From assembly GCA_963780045.1 (NCBI GenBank), contig CAVZZZ010000001.1:4092001-4156000 (forward strand): DNA of 64,000 nt, read 5' to 3'. Made by a program: the position numbers and the translations under genes. Each line of letters starts with the position of its first letter. Positions within the stretch are counted from its first letter, which is position 1. Below the pieces are notes generated by a model. The model worked only from the letters and a program-made list of their open reading frames with translations. It was not told where the DNA came from and searched no databases. Source of the stretch: JANXQG01 sp963780045 (GTDB taxonomy: Bacteria > Planctomycetota > Planctomycetia > Pirellulales > Thermoguttaceae). This document shows positions 57,206-64,000 of this stretch, one piece after another.

Positions 57206-57225
57206 CATCGGCGTTCTTGCCGATG
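57206..57225 (-). promoter_or_regulatory. Leader hairpin before the ferredoxin gene
   Basis: CATCGGC (57206-57212) and GCCGATG (57219-57225) form a perfect 7-bp stem with a 6-nt loop in the 5' leader of the operon transcript. Confidence 0.5.
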
Positions 57226-57311
57226 AAAGTTGCGACGCCCGTTATTTGCTCAGTCGTCGGCTTCGTCAACAGGCCTGATAGGACTACCCTAAGACCTTTG
57301 TTCGACATCAA

Positions 57312-57328
57312 AGCAAACGGTGTGCCGC
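57312..57328 (-). promoter_or_regulatory. Sigma-54 promoter of the ferredoxin-PFOR-hydrogenase operon
   Basis: On the minus strand it reads CGGCACACCGTTTGCT, with GG (-24) and GC (-12) exactly 10 bp apart. This matches TGGCAC-N5-TTGC well. It is about 170 bp before the ferredoxin ATG. Confidence 0.75.
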
Positions 57329-57446
57329 ACTCAAAGCGAAGGCGTATTGTCGATCACGGTACTCCCGGAAAGGCCCAACGGAATGCAATCGTGAAGGAAC
57401 TACGTTGGAGAACGCCGGGTCGGCTGTGTCAGATCCGCGCGGTTCA

Positions 57447-57462
57447 TGTGCCGATTCGCACA
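57447..57462. promoter_or_regulatory. Putative activator site upstream of the ferredoxin operon
   Basis: TGTGCCGATTCGCACA, a 16-bp near-perfect palindrome. It differs by one base from the reverse complement of the site upstream of the CBS gene. Its centre is 129 bp from the -24 element. Confidence 0.7.
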
Positions 57463-57582
57463 GCGAATTGGCAAGAGATCCAGAAAAGCGCCATCCCCAC
57501 CATTTCTTCTATCCAATTCGTTTCGATCTTACAGCGCAAATTACGCGGATAATGTAGACCGTGGCGTTTCCCAGGTTACGGG

Positions 57583-57948
57583 CTATCGCGGATTTGGTGC
57601 GAAGTAACATAGCTTTGCGGCGATATAAGTGGCCAAGTATAGCACACCTGGAACAACAAAAAGAAGCAGGGCGCCGTGCGGCGGCTTACCGCTGGCAATC
57701 ATTTCAGTCACGGAAAAGATGGCAAATCCGCTAATCGCCAAAAAACCGCCTGCCACTTCCCATCGCCATCCTGCCAGAAAGCCGACGAGCATGAGAAACA
57801 TGGCAATGAACTCCGTCACCACGCTCGGCGGCTGCGGAAACAGCTTTGGCAGGCCTTCGCCGATAGCGAATATCACAACCATGCACACAAGCAACAGGCC
57901 CGTAATCCTGGCCGACCAGCGAAATATTAGCAGTGCGCGCGTAGCCAT
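57583..57948 (-). CDS. Small integral membrane protein
   Basis: 121 residues with four membrane helices (ITGLLLVCMVVIFAIG; EFIAMFLMLVGFLAGW; VAGGFLAISGFAIFSVTEM; ALLLFVVPGVLYLATYI). GGAGGG is 7 bp before the ATG at 57948. I do not recognise a function. It is the last gene of the stress-protein run on this strand, 26 bp after the universal stress protein gene. Confidence 0.75.
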   Translation of the reverse strand: MATRALLIFRWSARITGLLLVCMVVIFAIGEGLPKLFPQPPSVVTEFIAMFLMLVGFLAGWRWEVAGGFLAISGFAIFSVTEMIASGKPPHGALLLFVVPGVLYLATYIAAKLCYFAPNPR

Positions 57949-57974
57949 CGCTTTCCCTCCAGTTTGGTGTTTCT

Positions 57975-58895
57975 TCAAATGCTTACTGGCCGGTAGGCAA
58001 GCACCGGCGTCGATGTGCTTCGAATGACCTTGTCGGCGACGCTGCCTAGAAGCAGTCGTTTCAAGCCGCCGCGGCCGTGCGTGGCAATGGCAATCAAATC
58101 GACGTTTCGCGCAGCAGCTTCATGCAGAATTGCGTCGGCGGCTTCGCCTTCGAGCACGACCTTTTCTACTCGCGGCGACTCCAATCGCAAGCGCACCGCG
58201 ATCCTTTCGAGATAACGAGCGGCATCGAGTATCCGCCGCTCGCTTTCGTCGTGTCGAATCAGGTTTCCATCGCTCGCGCCGGTAGCGCCAAACGGATGAA
58301 AGCCGTGTTTCACGACGCGAACTAGCGTGTATCGCGCGTTCGTAAGACGCCCAATCCGAATGGCCGGCGCCAACACGCGCTCCGCCAACCTGGACCCGTC
58401 CAAAGGAATGAGGATGTGGTCGAATTCGGGAGCGGCACACGCCTGCGAATCGTCGCCGCAGCGCAAAAGCAAGACCGGTATTGCGGCGTGGCGCAACAAT
58501 TGATCGGCGACGCTGCCGAGCAAGAACCGGCCCACTGGACCGCGGCCGTGCGTTGCCATCACGATCAGATCGGCATCAACAGCCCTGGCGCGCTTCAGTA
58601 GGCCGCTAACAACCGCACCTTCGACGAGCGCGGATTTAACACAAATTGTCGACTTCTCCCGCAGTGTATGCACAGTCGTATCCAAGTACGCTTGCTCCAG
58701 GGCTTGATGCGCCGCCTCTTCGCGCGGGTCGTAGTGCGGCGTCCAGCAATCGGCCGGGCGGTCAGGCTCGAAAGGCTCGTGTGACCGGACTATGTCTAGG
58801 GTCGCCCCGGTGCGACGGGCTATCGACTCGGCAATTGGCAGTGCCGCCTCCGCAAACTGTGAGCCGTCCAGCGGCACAAGAATAGAACGAAACAT
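57975..58895 (-). CDS. Tandem universal stress protein (two UspA domains)
   Basis: 306 residues with two Usp domains. Each has the ATP-binding pattern G-2x-G-9x-G-S: GRGPVGRFLLGSVADQ in the first and GRGGLKRLLLGSVADK in the second. DGSQFAEAAL and DGSRLAERVL are the domain starts. Tandem Usp proteins are induced in hypoxia and dormancy in other bacteria. Confidence 0.93.
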   Translation of the reverse strand: MFRSILVPLDGSQFAEAALPIAESIARRTGATLDIVRSHEPFEPDRPADCWTPHYDPREEAAHQALEQAYLDTTVHTLREKSTICVKSALVEGAVVSGLLKRARAVDADLIVMATHGRGPVGRFLLGSVADQLLRHAAIPVLLLRCGDDSQACAAPEFDHILIPLDGSRLAERVLAPAIRIGRLTNARYTLVRVVKHGFHPFGATGASDGNLIRHDESERRILDAARYLERIAVRLRLESPRVEKVVLEGEAADAILHEAAARNVDLIAIATHGRGGLKRLLLGSVADKVIRSTSTPVLAYRPVSI

Positions 58896-58977
58896 TAGAT
58901 GCCTCCTTCTCGTATTCCGGCGGCACGGCCATGCGGCACTTGGTTCAGAATATATGCGGTTACAGGCTCGTGATTAC

Positions 58978-59169
58978 TCATTTCACGCACTTCCCATCCC
59001 TTTCGCGCTGCGCCGCCGGAAGGCTTTGATGTGCTGCAGCTTGCGGCGAGATTTCGTGGTCCTTTTGTTCGGAGCGGTTGCATGAAGCCGCGCCAACTGT
59101 GAACGAAACGACTAGCATCACGGCCATAACTACGATCGACAACTCGCAAAACATCTTCCAATCGTCCAT
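58978..59169 (-). CDS. Small single-helix membrane protein
   Basis: About 63 residues; one membrane helix (MFCELSIVVMAVMLVVSFTVG) followed by a polar tail rich in Gln, Lys and Ala. The start MDDWKM at 59169 is chosen because it directly precedes the helix. Unknown function; between BON and Usp genes. Confidence 0.55.
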   Translation of the reverse strand: MDDWKMFCELSIVVMAVMLVVSFTVGAASCNRSEQKDHEISPQAAAHQSLPAAQRERDGKCVK

Positions 59170-59217
59170 GGGACTCTCTCCAGTCTGATTGAGCACCTGC
59201 GACTCTGGTCGAGCGCG

Positions 59218-59653
59218 TCACACCGCATTAACTTTGTTCTCCACGGACGCTACATTTGCCAAGCATCCAATAGCCCCGGCGGCTACGCCCTTCTGGTACT
59301 CCCACTTTACCTGGCCGGTCAGCGTTACATGGCCGTTCTCGATCGTCGCTTGCACGGTCGCAGGAAGGCCTGGGAGTGTCGTGAACAAACATGCAATGGC
59401 TTTGGCAATCCCCTTATCCCGCTGCTGACCGCTTACGGCCCTTCGTACCTCGATTTCGTCGACGACCACCCGAACGCTCGGCGCGCGCCTCGCTGCCTCG
59501 GGTTGCCGAACATTTGTCAGCGTACGACGCAACGCTGCCCGAAAGCCATACAACGCCGTCAATTACGGTCACTTTAACCTCGCTTGCACTAGCGAGTGAA
59601 GTCGATTTCAACTGCTGGGATACTTCCTCTTGAAGTCGGGAGTCTGGCATCAT
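59218..59653 (-). CDS. BON domain protein (frame break near 59490)
   Basis: Two BON domains, found in periplasmic and stress-response proteins. The first starts RLQEEVSQQLKSTSLASASE and holds VIDGVVWLSGSVASYADK. The second holds ATVQATIENGHVTLTGQVKW and ASVENKVNAV. The first part (frame to 59653, MMPDSR start) joins the second part (SVRVVVDEIEVRRA) by a single-base shift. No signal peptide is evident at the chosen start. Confidence 0.8.
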
Positions 59654-59664
59654 CGTTTGTCTCC

Positions 59665-59811
59665 TTAACTCTGCGAGCAAGCTTCGATGTCCTCCCAGGG
59701 CTCGCCGCTTAGTGCCAAGCCGTACGTGATATCTTCGGGTGCGGTCGCCGTCACAAAATCGAAGGCGCCGAGCGAATAGGGAAGTCTCTCCCGCCTGATT
59801 CGTTCAATCAT
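59665..59811 (-). CDS. Possible small protein
   Basis: 48 residues (MIERIRRERLPYSLGAFDFV to EPWEDIEACSQS), just before the BON gene on the same strand. It has balanced composition but no recognised family. Confidence 0.35.
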   Translation of the reverse strand: MIERIRRERLPYSLGAFDFVTATAPEDITYGLALSGEPWEDIEACSQS

Positions 59812-59856
59812 CGCTGGGTTTCGATTCGGCGAAACAACCGACTGAAGCAACCCCCA

Positions 59857-59872
59857 CGCAACTTTTGCGCCG
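59857..59872 (-). promoter_or_regulatory. Weaker sigma-54 promoter before the BON operon
   Basis: On the minus strand: CGGCGCAAAAGTTGCG, with GG and GC 10 bp apart. The -24 part reads GGCGC instead of GGCAC. Confidence 0.45.
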
Positions 59873-60003
59873 TTGCAATAGTTGCTGATTCGCGATCGGA
59901 ATCAACGAGAAACGAACATCGATCGTTCGAGTCGGCCGCAACCGCATGCGGCGCGAGGACCTTATCGCCTTGTTTTGAAGCATTCTCGGTGGGCCGTGAG
60001 TGT

Positions 60004-60019
60004 TGTGCGAATCCGCACA
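60004..60019. promoter_or_regulatory. Putative activator site between BON operon and CBS gene
   Basis: TGTGCGAATCCGCACA, an almost perfect palindrome. Centre 128 bp from the CBS gene -24 element and 141 bp from the BON-operon candidate. A second weaker copy (TGAGCGGATTTGACAT) follows about 20 bp later. Confidence 0.7.
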
Positions 60020-60137
60020 CTCCATGAGCGGATTTGACATAGCCTGTCGATCATTCTCCCCACCCGATGTGTGTGCGCAGTTTACAAAAGCACGCCGTGC
60101 TGGCCTCGGAGTCGGCGACACACGATCGTTGCAAAGG

Positions 60138-60154
60138 CGGCACGCCGCTTGCAA
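60138..60154 (+). promoter_or_regulatory. Sigma-54 promoter of the CBS gene
   Basis: CGGCACGCCGCTTGCAA: GGCACG and TTGCA with GG and GC 10 bp apart, very close to consensus. About 115 bp before the ATG. Confidence 0.8.
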
Positions 60155-60267
60155 CCTACAGCGCATTTGATTGCAGAAGCCTGAGATCCCGTTTTCCGGA
60201 TGAGATCGCGAGGAAGTAATTCGCTCGAAAGCAAATACGAGAACCACGAACCCCAGGAGGTGTTGAC

Positions 60268-60742
60268 ATGTGTGTCCAACGGATTCCTGTGCGCGACGCA
60301 GATGTTGCACACGCCGAGGAGACTGTCATCGCGGCTGCCCAGCGAATGCATTCGCGCAAGGTTGGAACTCTCGTCGTTATCGGCGAGCTGCAAAGGCCGA
60401 TCGGACTTGTCACCGACCGCGACCTGGCAATTCGGGTGGTGGCACGCGCCCGAGATCTTTGGCAAACCAAGGTTCGCGAAGTCATGACGGAAACTCCCTG
60501 CGTGATCGAATGCGCAGATGCCGATCGAGGCAGCCTTACGCGTAATGCGCGGCAGAAAATGCCGTCGCTTGCCCGTCGTCGGCGACGATGGCAAGCTGGC
60601 GGGCTTGGTGAGCCTGGACGACATTATCCGGCACCTAACCGAGGAACTGAACGAGATCAGCCTCCTACTCGACGAGGAATCCCCGGAATCCTTGCGTCGC
60701 GATGTCGCGGCACTCATCCAACCCGCAAGTCCTGCCCATTGA
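60268..60742 (+). CDS. CBS-domain protein (frame break near 60515)
   Basis: A tandem CBS pair that usually senses adenine nucleotides. First domain: RMHSRKVGTLVVIGELQRPI and GLVTDRDLAIRVV. Second domain in the next frame: LRVMRGRKCRRLPVVGDDGK, LAGLVSLDDIIRHL. The first part ends in frame 1 near VIECADA and the second begins near MPIEAALRVM, so one base is extra. GGAGGTG precedes the ATG. Convergent with the NtrC-type gene 25 bp away. Confidence 0.85.
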
Positions 60743-60767
60743 TGATGCGATCCAGTCGACAATCGCT

Positions 60768-62175
60768 TTACGACGCCGGCGCGTCGTCTGTAACTTCTTC
60801 GCTCTTGGCGCCACCGGAGTCGACCTGATATTTCTCCATCAGTCGGTAAAGGGAACGGCGGTCAATTCCGAGAGCCCTGGCGGCACGAGCCTTGTTGCCG
60901 CCGGTCTTCTCCAGCGCGGCCAGAAGTGCCCGATATTCCAGGCCGCGAAGATTGAGCGGATCGCTGGAAAGCAATTCGGGCGGAACCGAGGCCGTGTGAA
61001 TGTTGTCCGGGAGGTCGTAAAAGGTGATGAGATTGTCCGCCGCGAGGATTTGCCCGCGCTCCAGCACGTTCGCCAGTTCCCGCACGTTCCCCGGCCAATT
61101 GTAGGCGACCAAGGCCGCCATCGCCTCGGACTCGATCTTGCACTTAGTAGGGCCGACCTTCCGATTCGTAAGAATGTGGTCTACCAATGCCGGAATATCC
61201 TCTCGACGGTCCTGTAAAGTTGGCAGCTCAATCGTGATTACGTTGAGCCGGTAGAAAAGGTCCTCGCGAAAGCGGCCGGCCCGCTGCTCTTCCTCCAAAG
61301 GCTTGTTCGTTGCCGCGATGACGCGCACGTCGGCGTGGAAGTCGTGCGTGCCGCCCACGCGCCGGTAATGGCCGTCCTCCAGCACGCGCAGCAGCTTTGC
61401 CTGAAGCGAGTGGCTCATTTCGGCGACCTCGTCGATGAAGAGCGTGCCGCCTTCCGCAACCTCGATGAGGCCTTGCTTTGTCTGCTGCGCCGGTGAAGGA
61501 ACCTTTCTCGTGCCCGAAGAGTTCGCTTTCCAACAATGTCTCTTGCAGGGTCGCGCAGTTGATCGTAACCATCATCCGCTCGCGCCGCCGGCTGTTGCAA
61601 TGCAGGGCCCGCGCCACCAGCTCCTTTCCTGTGCCGCTCTTTCCGCGAACCAAGACGGTAGCGTCGGTGGGCGCGACCTTTTCCACCATCTGGAAGACTT
61701 TCCGCATCGCCGGTCCGGAGCCGATCATCTCATAGCGCGGTGATTCGAACGTGAGGCGTTCGACGTATCGCCGCAACTGGCGGTTTTCCAATCGCAATCG
61801 GCGAACGTCCATGGCGCGGTCGAGGATCGGCAGCATCGTTTGCAGGTTAAACGGCTTGAGAACGTAATCGAACGCACCGATCTTCATAGCCTCAACCGCG
61901 GTCGCGATCGTTCCTTGGCCGGTCATGATGATGCCAACCAGGCTCGCGTCGATCGCCAGGGCCTCGCGAAGCAACTGAATGCCGTCCATGCCGGGCATCA
62001 TCAAATCGCTGAGGAGGACATCGAAGTCGGAGCCGTTTAGCGCTTGCATCGCCTCGGCCCCCGTGGCGGCCCCGACCGTGACATATCCCTCGTCGGCGAG
62101 CGTCTCGCACAAAGCGTTCTTCAACTCCGCCTCGTCATCGGCGATAAGCAATTTGCCTTTTTGTGATTCTGCCAT
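60768..62175 (-). CDS. NtrC-type sigma-54 response regulator (frame break near 61490)
   Basis: Receiver with Asp in VLLSDLMMPGMDGIQ, Thr/Ala region IIMTGQG and Lys in YVLKPFNL. AAA+ domain with Walker A GKSGTGKE and the sigma-54 contact loop GSFTGA. After GSFTGAAD the frame shifts near 61490 and continues AKLLRVLEDGHYRRVGG through FREDLFYRLNVITIELP to a Fis-type helix (NKARAARALGIDRRSLYRLM). The upstream kinase ends 19 bp before its ATG, so the two form a two-component pair. Likely activator of the sigma-54 promoters around it. Confidence 0.9.
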
Positions 62176-62194
62176 CGTCCCGACTTTCCGCGGC

Positions 62195-63466
62195 TTACCG
62201 TGATCCCAAGGGAGCCTGCACCGGATCCGCGCTAGTATTGTATTGAACAGGCCAGACGATTCGCACGTCAGTTCCCTTGCCGACTTGACTCCGAATTTGC
62301 ATTGTGCCGCGATGTTCGGAGACGATGCGTCGGCAAATTGCGAGCCCCAGCCCGGTCCCCTTTCCCTCTTCCTTGGTGGTAAAAAACGGCTCCATGACTT
62401 TATCGAGATAGGCTTCCGGGATGCCGCCGCCGGTGTCGCAGATTTCGATCGAAACGGCAGCTCTCTTCTCGGGGGAGACGGTCGGGGCGGAACGCAACGT
62501 CAACGTGCCGCCCTCCAACATCGCGTCGCTCGCATTGCTCAGAAGGTTCAAGAACACTTGGCGGAGCTTCTGGCGGTCGGCGAATATGGCGGGGGTGTCC
62601 TCGGAAAGTTCCTTCACGACGTTGATCTGCCGGTTTCGCAAGTGATGCTGAACGAGCTCGATGGCCTTGTCCAGTTCCTGCCGGACATCGAGTGTCGATA
62701 CCTGATCCTTGCCCCGGCGGGAGAACTGAAGCAGATTAGATACGAGATCGCCCATTCGGATGATCTCTTGCTCGATGATCTCCAGTCCTTTGCGGCGCGG
62801 ATCGTCGGAATCGGTACGGCGCAAGATTGACTCGATGCGCAAACTTACCGTCCCAAGCGGGTTATTCAACTCGTGGGCAATACTTGCGGCGAGCTCGCCG
62901 ACGCTGGCCAACTTGGCGGCCTGCCAGAGCTGTTGGGTGGCTGCACGAACTTCATCGGATTTGGCCTGTAGCTCCGCTACCGCACTTTCCAACTCCGCCT
63001 TACTCGCATGAATTTCACGCTCCGCCCGCTTCCTCTCCGTGACATCTCGGATTACGCCCACGAATATCCGCTCAGACCCTACCCAGGCTTCCGCCACCGA
63101 AAGGTCCATTGGGAACGTCGTGCCATCTTTTCGGGCGCCGACTACCTCGCGACCGATGCCGATAATCTTCTTCTCGCCCGTCGCAATGTAATGGGCCAGG
63201 TAGCCATCGTGTTCATCGCGATAGGGCGCCGGCATGAGCAACTTGACATTTTGTCCGAGCAATTCAGAGGCGCGGTAGCCGAACAACCGTTCCGCGGCGA
63301 CATTGACCGTTTGAATGAGGCCACGGGCATCGATGCTAATGATCCCGTCCAGGGCGGCTTCTAAGATCGCTCCAAACCGTGCCTCGCTCGCCCCCTCTTT
63401 ACGTCGCACGTGGGCACCACCACTATCGCAGCTATCGGCCATGCAGCTTCCGTCCCGCATCATCAC
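62195..63466 (-). CDS. PAS histidine kinase resembling the heme oxygen sensor FixL
   Basis: A soluble kinase, 424 residues at most. The PAS domain (about 30-140) has the FixL-like run GQNVKLLMPAPYRDEHDGYL, then IIGIGREVVGARKDGTTFPM. FixL has its heme-ligand His in the same place as His86 here (DEHDGYLAHY), and the arginine in IGIGR is kept. A coiled coil then leads to the H-box ELAASIAHELNNPLGTVSL and HATPase boxes (NLLSNASDAM; DTGGGIPEAY; GTGLGLAICRRI). No membrane helix. The start may be the inner ATG at 63442, which has GGAAG before it. The 63481-63498 hairpin CGCCAG...CTGGCG lies in its leader. Confidence 0.88.
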   Translation of the reverse strand: MMMRDGSCMADSCDSGGAHVRRKEGASEARFGAILEAALDGIISIDARGLIQTVNVAAERLFGYRASELLGQNVKLLMPAPYRDEHDGYLAHYIATGEKKIIGIGREVVGARKDGTTFPMDLSVAEAWVGSERIFVGVIRDVTERKRAEREIHASKAELESAVAELQAKSDEVRAATQQLWQAAKLASVGELAASIAHELNNPLGTVSLRIESILRRTDSDDPRRKGLEIIEQEIIRMGDLVSNLLQFSRRGKDQVSTLDVRQELDKAIELVQHHLRNRQINVVKELSEDTPAIFADRQKLRQVFLNLLSNASDAMLEGGTLTLRSAPTVSPEKRAAVSIEICDTGGGIPEAYLDKVMEPFFTTKEEGKGTGLGLAICRRIVSEHRGTMQIRSQVGKGTDVRIVWPVQYNTSADPVQAPLGSR

Positions 63467-63607
63467 ACTTCAAGAAGACGCGCCAGGTTTTTCTGGCGAA
63501 TTTGCAAGTACCACGTTTGCCCATTGTATATCAAGGAAAGATAACTGGGAACAACTTTCTCATCGGCAAAATTGATTCCCAAGACATTCGCCTCGCCCCG
63601 CGGTGGC

Positions 63608-63624
63608 CGGCACAAGCTTTGCTC
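63608..63624 (+). promoter_or_regulatory. Sigma-54 promoter of csrA
   Basis: CGGCACAAGCTTTGCTC: GGCAC and TTGCT with GG and GC 10 bp apart. About 130 bp before csrA. A weak relative of the activator palindrome (GCGAATTTGCA) is at 63496-63506. Confidence 0.72.
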
Positions 63625-63751
63625 CCCACAGCCGGCTAAGTTCACCGCCGCCGAAGTACGGAGCAGTGCCCCCGGAAATGACGTGAGTAACGGCGTGCGA
63701 GCTGAGAACTCATTTTTTGCATCGTAACCGTTTGTCATAAAGGAGTTTGAC

Positions 63752-63949
63752 ATGCTGGTCTTGAATCGCAAGCGAGGTGAGTCTATATGTATCGCGGGCA
63801 ATATCGAGGTGACGGTTCTTGAGGTCCGTTCTGGCCGTGTGAAATTGGGGATCGAAGGCCCCCGTGTGATCTCGATCTTCCGCCAGGAGATTCCACGGAA
63901 GGTCCACAATGCTCAAAAAGTTCGCCTCCAATCCGCGGCACCCCTATGA
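63752..63949 (+). CDS. csrA: Carbon storage regulator CsrA
   Basis: 65 residues, complete: MLVLNRKRGESICIAGNIEV and VKLGIEGPRVISIFRQEI with the RNA-binding Arg in the C-terminal strand. It binds GGA motifs in mRNA leaders and switches metabolism. Its own leader contains several GGA triplets, including the ribosome binding site AAAGGAG, so autoregulation is likely. It has a sigma-54 promoter and sits beside the sensor kinase. Confidence 0.95.
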   Translation: MLVLNRKRGESICIAGNIEVTVLEVRSGRVKLGIEGPRVISIFRQEIPRKVHNAQKVRLQSAAPL

Positions 63950-64000
63950 CACGCCCCAATACCCGCACGCTGACGACAACGAATCGTAGCGCATTATTCG

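Noticed and set aside
57217..57552. 111-codon plus-strand frame in the promoter region of the ferredoxin operon
   Set aside because: No family similarity and it covers the sigma-54 promoter and activator site, so I treat the region as regulatory.
60881..60900. GGCACG...TTGTTG sigma-54-like sequence inside the NtrC-type gene
   Set aside because: The GC of the -12 element is missing at the right distance and it lies inside a coding region.
1..64000. CRISPR array, prophage or insertion-sequence transposase
   Set aside because: No regularly spaced direct repeats, no phage structural genes and no transposase-like protein were found; the repeats here are single palindromes.

Overview
The window is GC-rich DNA that looks like a member of the Planctomycetota, most likely near the Pirellulales. 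This is inferred from a giant PEP-CTERM surface protein with autotransporter-type repeats, a pore-type outer-membrane protein, paralogous Gfo/Idh/MocA oxidoreductases, several sigma-54 activators, and many short palindromic repeats scattered between and inside genes. About 17 single-base frame breaks interrupt otherwise intact conserved genes (tsaD, rseP, dxr and others). They look more like consensus errors of a draft assembly than real pseudogenes, so broken genes are annotated over their full reconstructed span.

Layout. 0-6.1 kb: S41 protease, tsaD, then rseP and dxr overlapping on the minus strand. 6.3-19.3 kb: a receiver-less sigma-54 activator, a ketoacyl-synthase homologue lacking catalytic residues, a membrane-anchored coiled-coil protein, a HEAT-repeat protein, a PAS histidine kinase coupled to a small receiver protein, an RlmI-like methyltransferase and an outer-membrane protein. 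19.4-27.3 kb: tRNA-Leu(UAG), aldo/keto reductase, cytosine-deaminase-like enzyme, two toxin-antitoxin-like pairs (DUF433/DUF5615 and UPF0175/DUF3368) and a sugar-metabolism trio. 27.6-35.5 kb: the PEP-CTERM protein and exported or oxidoreductase genes. 35.7-43.6 kb: NtrC-type regulator, MATE transporter, YdjM-like membrane protein, recA with a good promoter, and a trypsin/PDZ protein lacking its catalytic histidine. 43.7-44.0 kb: a probable structured non-coding RNA with its own promoter and terminator.

44.1-64 kb is the most interesting part. A ten-gene minus-strand operon (ferredoxin, ADP-forming acyl-CoA synthetase fused to a GNAT domain, pyruvate:ferredoxin oxidoreductase, dihydroorotate-dehydrogenase-like protein, HoxE, HoxF, HoxU, HoxY, HoxH, hydrogenase maturation protease) could turn pyruvate into acetate, ATP and H2. 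Beside it lie universal-stress, BON, CBS and small membrane proteins, a PAS histidine kinase resembling the oxygen sensor FixL, an NtrC-type sigma-54 response regulator, and csrA.

I find -24/-12 sigma-54 promoters in front of the ferredoxin operon, the CBS gene and csrA, with a weaker one before the BON operon. An almost identical 16-bp palindrome lies 128-129 bp upstream of the first two promoters. Together this reads as an oxygen- or redox-responsive two-component/sigma-54 regulon for fermentation and dormancy, similar in content to DosR regulons but wired differently. The regulatory wiring is inference from sequence and needs experimental proof.
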